A program made the translations under genes and the position numbers. A DNA stretch of 64,000 nucleotides from Methylotenera sp. (GTDB taxonomy: Bacteria > Pseudomonadota > Gammaproteobacteria > Burkholderiales > Methylophilaceae), in contig NZ_JABFRA010000019.1 of NCBI RefSeq assembly GCF_013141425.1, positions 1-64,000 on the forward strand. The letters run 5' to 3'. The notes under the pieces were generated by a model that worked only from the letters and a program-made list of their open reading frames with translations, had not been told where the DNA came from and ran no database searches. Of the stretch, positions 57,683 to 64,000 are shown one piece after another; the stretch's first letter is position 1; every line of letters begins with the position of its first letter.

Positions 57683-58576
57683 ATGTCGCAAGGTGGTTTT
57701 GTTGCTCAAGGCAGTTTAGTGGCTATCGTCACGCCGATGTTTGAAGACGGTAGTTTAGATATTCCCGCCTTAAATGCGTTGATTGATTTTCATATAGCAG
57801 AAGGTACTGACGGTATTGTGATTGTTGGTACTACAGGTGAGTCGCCAACTGTTGATTTTGATGAACATTGTCTGTTAATTAAAACGGCGGTTGCACAGGT
57901 AAATGGTCGTGTTCCAGTGATTGCAGGAACAGGTGCGAATTCAACGAAAGAGGCGATCGCGCTTACGCAAAAGGCTAAAGAATTAGGCGTAGATGCCTGT
58001 TTGCTCGTTGCGCCCTATTATAATAAACCTACGCAAGAAGGCTTGTATCAGCATTTTAAGGCGGTAGCAGATGCAGTGGATATTCCGCAGATTCTTTACA
58101 ATGTACCCGGTCGTACTGGCTGTGATATAACGAATGAGACGACGCTAAGATTGGTCACACATCGTAATGTTGTGGGAATAAAAGATGCGACGGGTGGTAT
58201 AGAACGCGGTACAGATTTAATTTTACGTGCGCCCAAAGATTTTGCAGTGTTAAGTGGTGACGACGCTACAGCGGTGTCATTAATGTTACTGGGTGGCAAA
58301 GGGGTGATTACTGTCACGGGTAATGTTGCACCAAAACTGATGCACGAGATGTGTGTTGCCGCAGTTGCAGGTGATGCAATAACAGCGCGCTCACTGAATG
58401 CCAAGCTTTTTCAGCTTCATCAAAAATTATTTGTTGAAGCTAACCCAATTCCAGTTAAATGGCTATTGGTGCAAATGGGCTTGATTCAGGCAGGTATTCG
58501 ATTGCCGATGGTGCCGTTATCACCGCAATATCATGATGTATTGCGAAGTGCGGCTCAACAGGCCAGTATTTTATAA
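57683..58576 (+). CDS. dapA: 4-hydroxy-tetrahydrodipicolinate synthase
   Basis: [41 protein letters not shown] motifs. Confidence 0.98.
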   Translation: MSQGGFVAQGSLVAIVTPMFEDGSLDIPALNALIDFHIAEGTDGIVIVGTTGESPTVDFDEHCLLIKTAVAQVNGRVPVIAGTGANSTKEAIALTQKAKELGVDACLLVAPYYNKPTQEGLYQHFKAVADAVDIPQILYNVPGRTGCDITNETTLRLVTHRNVVGIKDATGGIERGTDLILRAPKDFAVLSGDDATAVSLMLLGGKGVITVTGNVAPKLMHEMCVAAVAGDAITARSLNAKLFQLHQKLFVEANPIPVKWLLVQMGLIQAGIRLPMVPLSPQYHDVLRSAAQQASIL

Positions 58577-58607
58577 TGAAAGAATGTTGTTCTTTGAAGA
58601 GGTTTGA

Positions 58608-59864
58608 ATGAAACAAATAAATATTAAGCACACCGCTATTTACCTGTTGATTGCAGTCAGTTTGGCTGGTTGTGAGTCAATCCCATTTATCAATAACACG
58701 TCTGACTATAAAGGTGCAGGACGTTCTAAGCCACTAGAGGTGCCGCCTGATTTGACAGCAAGTCCAGTGAGTGAGGCTTATTCAATCCCAGGCAGCACGA
58801 GTTATTCTACCTACAGCCAAGGACAAGAAAATCAAGAAGCTGCGGTAGAAAAAGTATTGGCCACACCTGAAGGCGTGCGCTTAGAGCGAGCCGGTGCGCA
58901 GCGTTGGTTAGTCGTGAATGCCCCAGCAGAAAAAATTTGGCCAGTAATTCGTGAGTTTTGGGCAGATCAAGGATTTGCGGTTCGTTCAGAAAATGCTCAA
59001 CTTGGCGTTATGGAAACTGAGTGGATTGATGCTGAGGCTATTAAAAAAGATGAAACGGGTAATTTAGGCGATAAATTCGATAAATGGCTCGATAAACTTT
59101 CTGGTTTTGCCGATAAGAAAAAATTTCGCACACGTTTAGACCACGGCAATGAGCCGAATACCACTGAGATTTACATGACGCACCGTTCTGTATCGGGTGC
59201 GCCAGATGACGGTAAAAATAAAGTTGTCACGCAATTGGGTGAAATTGACACAGGTTATCGTTTAGATGCTAAAAAAGTGGTAGAGGCTGATGCGCGGGAT
59301 GCGGAATTGGATAATGAGCTATTACGTCGTTTGATGGTGAAACTTGGCGTGGAAGAACAAAAGTCTAAATCTATCATTGCTTCAGCAGTGACTTTAAAAC
59401 GAGCTGAAGTGGTAAAAGAAACCGACGGTAGTGCAACGTTGTTGCTGAATGATCCGTTTGATCGTGCATGGCGCCGCGTTGGTTTGGCACTCGATAGAAT
59501 TGGTTTTGTGATTGAAGATAAAGACCGCTCTACTGGAATATTCTTTGTGCGATACGCGGATGTCGATATTGACGATACCCCTAAGAAAAAGAAAGGTCTT
59601 TTGGAAAGCTTGAAATTCTGGGGCAATGATGATGAGAAAAAAGAAGTGGCTACTGAAAAAGAAGATAAAAGCATGGTCGAAAAATTAAAATTCTGGGGCA
59701 AAGACGATAAACAAAAGACCAACCCAGAAAAACAATATCGCATCAAAGTATCTGATGGTGCAAAAGACGGTGCTACAGTCACCGTGGTTGATAAGGAAGG
59801 CGCAAGAGTCAGCACGACGACGGCTAACCGGATTATTGCTTTAATGTATGAGCAATTAAAATAA
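58608..59864 (+). CDS. bamC: Outer membrane protein assembly factor BamC (NlpB)
   Basis: Lipobox SLAGC; KPLEVPPDLTASP; follows dapA; BamC-like repeated domains. Confidence 0.93.
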   Translation: MKQINIKHTAIYLLIAVSLAGCESIPFINNTSDYKGAGRSKPLEVPPDLTASPVSEAYSIPGSTSYSTYSQGQENQEAAVEKVLATPEGVRLERAGAQRWLVVNAPAEKIWPVIREFWADQGFAVRSENAQLGVMETEWIDAEAIKKDETGNLGDKFDKWLDKLSGFADKKKFRTRLDHGNEPNTTEIYMTHRSVSGAPDDGKNKVVTQLGEIDTGYRLDAKKVVEADARDAELDNELLRRLMVKLGVEEQKSKSIIASAVTLKRAEVVKETDGSATLLLNDPFDRAWRRVGLALDRIGFVIEDKDRSTGIFFVRYADVDIDDTPKKKKGLLESLKFWGNDDEKKEVATEKEDKSMVEKLKFWGKDDKQKTNPEKQYRIKVSDGAKDGATVTVVDKEGARVSTTTANRIIALMYEQLK

Positions 59865-59896
59865 AACATTGTTTTTAATGCAATCCGATATTACTC

Positions 59897-60670
59897 ATGC
59901 GATTTGCTTCGCTCGGTAGCGGCAGTGCTGGCAATGCACTGCTGGTGGAAGTGAATCGCACGAGGGTGATGCTGGATTGTGGTTTTAGTGTGAAAGAAAC
60001 CTTGGCTAGGCTGGAACGCCTAAATCTAGCGCCTAGTGATTTATCTGGAATTGTCATTACCCACGAGCATGATGATCATGCTGGTGGGGCATTTAAATTT
60101 TCTGCTAAGTACAATATACCGGTCTGGCTAACTTACGGCACGCTAAAAATGTCAGCGCGTTATATTCCCTTGCAACATAATCTCCAATTGAATGTCGTGG
60201 ATAGCCATACTGAGTTTTCAGTGGGGGACATTTTGGTGCAACCATATCCAGTGCCACATGATGCGCGCGAGCCGATGCAGTGTATTTTTTCTGATGGCAG
60301 TCGAAAATTGGGTGTACTTACCGACGTGGGTCGTACAACTCCCCACATTGAAGATAGATTGAGTGGTTGTCAGGCATTGGTGCTGGAATGTAATCATGAT
60401 GCTGGCATGCTACAAACAGGCCCTTATAGCTGGACGCTGAAACAGCGTGTTGGAGGGGATTTGGGCCATTTGGAAAATTTAGATTCTGCCAATCTGTTAT
60501 CAAAATTAGATAACAGTAAGTTACAACATATACTTGCCGCGCACTTAAGTGCGAAGAACAACACGCCAAAGTTAGCTAAGTCAGCTTTAGCTAAGGTATT
60601 AGGTTGTGAACAGGAGTGGGTTGGTATTGCCGATCAGCAGTTGGGTTTTGATTGGCGAGAGCTTTGTTAA
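59897..60670 (+). CDS. MBL-fold metallohydrolase
   Basis: MRFASLGSGSAGNALLVE, ITHEHDDHAGG, LECNHD, HLSAKNNTP. Confidence 0.95.
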   Translation: MRFASLGSGSAGNALLVEVNRTRVMLDCGFSVKETLARLERLNLAPSDLSGIVITHEHDDHAGGAFKFSAKYNIPVWLTYGTLKMSARYIPLQHNLQLNVVDSHTEFSVGDILVQPYPVPHDAREPMQCIFSDGSRKLGVLTDVGRTTPHIEDRLSGCQALVLECNHDAGMLQTGPYSWTLKQRVGGDLGHLENLDSANLLSKLDNSKLQHILAAHLSAKNNTPKLAKSALAKVLGCEQEWVGIADQQLGFDWRELC

Positions 60671-60694
60671 AAGCTTAATCACGACGCTATGTTA

Positions 60695-60722
60695 TTTCAT
60701 AGTAAAGCTATTTACTATGAAA
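60695..60722. repeat. Perfect 12-bp inverted repeat TTTCATAGTAAA-GCTA-TTTACTATGAAA
   Basis: Direct reading; lies 5' of a second terminator hairpin. Confidence 0.9.
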
Positions 60723-60738
60723 AAATACGATAAAAATA

Positions 60739-60766
60739 AAAAAGCCGACTTTTAGTCGGCTTTTGT
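60739..60766 (+). terminator. Bidirectional terminator between convergent genes
   Basis: AAAAAGCCGACT-TTT-AGTCGGCTTTT with flanking A and T tracts. Confidence 0.9.
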
Positions 60767-60786
60767 TACTTCTTACTAAAGGCTAA

Positions 60787-61032
60787 TTACTTAGCAGCTT
60801 CAGCAGGAGCAGCTTCAGCAGCAGGTGCAGCTTCAGCAGGAGCAGCTTCAGCAGCAGGTGCAGCTTCAGCAGCAGGTGCAGCTTCAGCAGGAGCAGCTTC
60901 AGCAGCAGGTGCAGCTTCAGCAGGAGCAGCTTCAACAGCAGGTGCAGCTTCAACAGGAGCTTCAGGAGCTTTTTCACCACAAGCAGTAACAGCAAGAGCT
61001 AACAATGCAGCAAGTAAAATAGAACGTGTCAT
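60787..61032 (-). CDS. Ala/Pro/Glu-repeat small lipoprotein
   Basis: Signal and lipobox LALAVTAC, then AAPAEAAPAAE repeats. Confidence 0.75.
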   Translation of the reverse strand: MTRSILLAALLALAVTACGEKAPEAPVEAAPAVEAAPAEAAPAAEAAPAEAAPAAEAAPAAEAAPAEAAPAAEAAPAEAAK

Positions 61033-61223
61033 TTTTGATTCCTTAAGGTTTATAACTAGTTAAAAAACTTTTTTCGATAACCGCTTAAAAGTTTTATCTA
61101 ATTAGCTATATCGAGTGCCGCAAATTTTACCAGTTTTTTTTAAAAAAACCAGCCTATTTCAAGGATAAAGCAACAAAATTGCCTAAAAATGTGATTTTTT
61201 TACAACATATAATAAATTTTTGG

Positions 61224-62123
61224 CTATTCAACTAGAATTGAGAGCTGACTATTTTGTGATTGTGAGTTGATGTTTTGTCCTAATATTGCGCGACTCACCT
61301 CATCATTCTGTTGCATGGTGCCGCTTAAATCCAGCCATTCTCCTCGAGGAACACGCACAGTTGTGCTGTGTTCTTCAAAATCAATAGTCCCACTTTGGTT
61401 AAGTTGTGCAATTCGCGGTGTGATTGTTACCTCAATGACATTTCCTAGAATGCGGGGGCTAACTATAAAGCAAGTGTCAATGTCGATAAACTCCGTTGTT
61501 TTCTGTAACTTAGTGTAGTGATGCTTAAGTATTATCCATTCCTGACTAAAAGGTACAGATTGGCCCACACGAATAAACGCTGTTTCACCCTCTATTACAC
61601 TTATATACTGAAGATTTTTGGTAGTGGAGCTGGATTGACGCTTTTCAATATCTAGCCGAATTTCCTCTTTTGAATTGCCCTTCGAGGGTTGAGGGCGACT
61701 GTTACCGGTGATTTCAATATTGCCAAAGCGCTTACGACCGGCAACATTAATGCCACTCTGCTCATTTTGTATTGCACCACTTCGGCTGACAGTGATTTTT
61801 AGATTTTGGCGGACTACGTCTAATGCCGCGATAGCCTGTTCGATTTCACGCATTTTTTCAGGGCTGGCACGTACAATTAAATGGTTCTGCATGCCAGTAA
61901 CAGCGCCATCAGCACCAGCTAAATTTTGTATGGTAGGAATAATCTCTTCTGCAAAGCGGTGCTGTAAGTCAATAATTTTAAATTCTGTTGCAGCAATAGC
62001 GCTAAGCGGCAATAATATTGCACCGCATCCTAAATATAGCGCAAGAAGCACACTTTGTTTAAGCAGAAGATATGGTTTAAGTAAACAATATGGTTTAAGC
62101 AGATAGTATGATTTTTTTAGCAT
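61224..62123 (-). CDS. Secretin-like (NolW/GspD N-domain type) protein lacking a complete secretin barrel
   Basis: FKIIDLQHRFAEEIIPTIQNLAGADGAVTGMQNHLIVRASPEKMREIEQAIAALD (secretin N-domain); internal VIEGETAFIRVGQSVPF, IEVTITPRI. Confidence 0.75.
   Translation of the reverse strand: MLKKSYYLLKPYCLLKPYLLLKQSVLLALYLGCGAILLPLSAIAATEFKIIDLQHRFAEEIIPTIQNLAGADGAVTGMQNHLIVRASPEKMREIEQAIAALDVVRQNLKITVSRSGAIQNEQSGINVAGRKRFGNIEITGNSRPQPSKGNSKEEIRLDIEKRQSSSTTKNLQYISVIEGETAFIRVGQSVPFSQEWIILKHHYTKLQKTTEFIDIDTCFIVSPRILGNVIEVTITPRIAQLNQSGTIDFEEHSTTVRVPRGEWLDLSGTMQQNDEVSRAILGQNINSQSQNSQLSILVE
62057..62110. repeat. Three tandem 18-bp units (GTTTAAGnAnAnnnTATG) within the secretin-like signal-peptide region
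   Basis: gtttaagcagaagatatg / gtttaagtaaacaatatg / gtttaagcagatagtatg. Confidence 0.9.
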
Positions 62124-62140
62124 GAATAAAGATTTTGAAT

Positions 62141-62647
62141 TTATAAGCCAAGCTTGCCAATCGTAATCGCTTCTTTTGTGGCGTCGAGTAACTCTTTAAA
62201 TCGGGTATTCAGTAAACTTGCCGTAGCCAAGTCGTTTAGGCCGTAGCGAAAACGTGCTTGATCGATATGAATGCGCCTGATGTAGTTTTGGTCGTCTGCC
62301 AATATAAAGCAATCTTTAGCATGTTTGGCTGTTTCATTGGTTTCATACACGGTCATTTTATGCCCGTAAGTCGTCAGTAAATTCAATAGTCGCGGACATT
62401 TGTTTTGAAAAAAGTCTGTTCCTTGCAAGATAATCGTTAATTGATTGCTGGGGCTTTTGTTTAAAAAAGCACGCAATAATTCATATTTCTGCTTACTTGC
62501 AAAATCACCATAACTTAAATCTTGATCAAAAATCAGCAATTCGCGTTGTGCACTCGCCAAAATAATATCAATGGCCTCCGCATAAAGTTTTTCTCCAACG
62601 ATTAATTGGCCTGGAATTAGCTCGTTACTAATATCTTTATTAATCAT
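62141..62647 (-). CDS. Hypothetical protein (DUF7931-like, PLD-like fold suspected)
   Basis: 168 aa, well-formed ORF between secretin-like and cupin genes. Confidence 0.65.
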   Translation of the reverse strand: MINKDISNELIPGQLIVGEKLYAEAIDIILASAQRELLIFDQDLSYGDFASKQKYELLRAFLNKSPSNQLTIILQGTDFFQNKCPRLLNLLTTYGHKMTVYETNETAKHAKDCFILADDQNYIRRIHIDQARFRYGLNDLATASLLNTRFKELLDATKEAITIGKLGL

Positions 62648-62709
62648 CGCGTTAAAGTGCCTTAATTAAGTACAAGCTGCATTTAAATTCAGAAAAAACA
62701 TCGATTCAA

Positions 62710-63879
62710 CTAAAACTTAAGATAACCCGCAATATACCAATCATAAAGCTGTTTTTGCAATAGGGCATCTGAAATGAGAGTAGCTTCAAGATGACGTTTA
62801 TCAGCCAATGTTACTAATATATTTTTTGATTCGCCAGTAAAGCTAACGGTTTCTCCATTCAGGTAAAATTTGTCACCAAAAAATAACATTTGGCTTTTTA
62901 GATCAAGTGCAATACCAGCGTTAGCAAATTTTTCAGTAAAAGCCCGCAAGGATAATTTTTTATTGGCTTCAAAAATAACGTCAGCCTTAGGCTCAGAAAG
63001 ATATGACCCTAAAAACTCAGCCACCAACTCATCTGACCATTGAATTTTTTGTAAATTAGCGCTGACTTTAGCAATCATTTCTTTGCCAATTTCAGCTGCG
63101 TGTTCTTGTAAACGCAAATCGGCATCTTGATAGATTCCATCCAAAACAATTTGGTCCTGATTCAGTTGATCCTGCATAAAGCCTAAAAACTCAGTCGCTA
63201 ACTCTTGGTTTTTAGGCGCGCGAAAGCCAATCGAATAAGTCATGCAATCCACGCCGTTATCGGTCACAGCAATACCCCAATGTGCGAGGTGTGGCGGTAA
63301 ATAGAGTAAGTCGCCAGCTTCAACTAGCCATTCCTGAGTTGTATCAAAATTTTGCAGAATGCGCAAAGGTGCACCTTCCACCAATCTTAAATCGGTTTGC
63401 TCACTAATGCGCCACAAGCGTTTTCCCTGGCCTTGTAATAAAAAGACATCATAGCTATCAAAATGTGGGCCTACACCGCCGCCATTAGGCGCGTAGCTCA
63501 CCATTAAATCATCTAAGCGGGCATGCGGAATAAAATCAAACAACTGTAATAAAGCCGCACCTTTTGGCAGATGATGGTTCACGCTTTGTACAAGCAGTGT
63601 CCAATTGTTTTCCTGCGTTGGCTTATCCGTTAACTTAGCAAAGTCGTCATCATTAAAAGGTCCATGGTCTGCAATCCATTTGCCATTTTTATATTTCACT
63701 ATGCGCGATTGCACCTCATCCTCACAAGCTAAGCCGGCAAGCTCGTTAGGGCTTAATAAGCCCGTGAAATTAGGTATGGCATTTTTAATCAGCAAAGGTT
63801 TTTTTTGCCAGTATTCAGCAAGAAACTGCGCTGGCGTAAGGCCGTTAAGCAGATGCAAAGGTTTGTTTTTTGAGTTCAT
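62710..63879 (-). CDS. roxA: Cupin/JmjC ribosomal protein arginine hydroxylase, RoxA (YcfD)-like
   Basis: FLAEYWQKKPLLIKNAIPNF, GPHFDSYDVFLLQGQGKRLWRI, GDLLYLPPHLAHWGIA motifs. Confidence 0.93.
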   Translation of the reverse strand: MNSKNKPLHLLNGLTPAQFLAEYWQKKPLLIKNAIPNFTGLLSPNELAGLACEDEVQSRIVKYKNGKWIADHGPFNDDDFAKLTDKPTQENNWTLLVQSVNHHLPKGAALLQLFDFIPHARLDDLMVSYAPNGGGVGPHFDSYDVFLLQGQGKRLWRISEQTDLRLVEGAPLRILQNFDTTQEWLVEAGDLLYLPPHLAHWGIAVTDNGVDCMTYSIGFRAPKNQELATEFLGFMQDQLNQDQIVLDGIYQDADLRLQEHAAEIGKEMIAKVSANLQKIQWSDELVAEFLGSYLSEPKADVIFEANKKLSLRAFTEKFANAGIALDLKSQMLFFGDKFYLNGETVSFTGESKNILVTLADKRHLEATLISDALLQKQLYDWYIAGYLKF

Positions 63880-64000
63880 TTAAAAAAATTTGCTTAATAG
63901 TTTAGTTGATAATTATGCCATTGCAACGCTATACAGATTGGTATATATTAAGCCAAATATAAAAATAAAATCATATTATTTTAAAAGTTGCCTGACATAA

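Noticed and set aside
60787-60960. Possible CRISPR array
   Set aside because: Repeats are contiguous coding repeats with no unique spacers
60783-60995. Leu/Lys-rich 70-aa ORF
   Set aside because: Alternate frame of the AAPAEA repeat; no independent start signal or lipobox
61127-61150. Hairpin ccagttttttttaaaaaaaccag as a terminator
   Set aside because: Mostly A/T homopolymer pairing; likely weak, not called as a feature

Overview
This 64 kb window comes from a betaproteobacterial chromosome, most likely Methylophilaceae/Methylotenera-like judging by protein character and gene order; this taxonomy is inference. It opens with an almost complete division and cell wall (dcw) cluster: rsmH (partial)-ftsL-ftsI-murE-murF-mraY-murD-ftsW-murG-murC-murB-ddl-ftsQ-ftsA-ftsZ-lpxC. 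Next come a soluble lytic transglycosylase, cca, slmA, argB/argA, rsmE and a periplasmic-type ATP-dependent DNA ligase. Central metabolism follows (tkt, gap, pgk, pyk, purC, ppa, hppA), then secA, an MNIO/DUF692 bufferin (Hvf-like) operon with its own ECF sigma and anti-sigma factors, a FIST protein, nth and rnfABCDGE, dapA, bamC, a secretin-like protein and a RoxA-like cupin hydroxylase. The most interesting signals are: (1) the sigma/anti-sigma/bufA/bufB/bufC locus, whose precursor peptide carries variant repeated Cys motifs (EGSCS instead of EGKCG); (2) an in-frame fusion of a Cro/C1-type HTH domain to N-acetylglutamate synthase (ArgA), with a candidate operator palindrome beside its putative promoter; (3) a degenerate acyl-carrier-like protein; (4) in-frame DNA repeats in a signal peptide and in a small lipoprotein; (5) structured leaders upstream of tkt and dapA. 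I recognised no CRISPR array, rRNA, tRNA, transposase or prophage. All calls are by eye, with no database searches.
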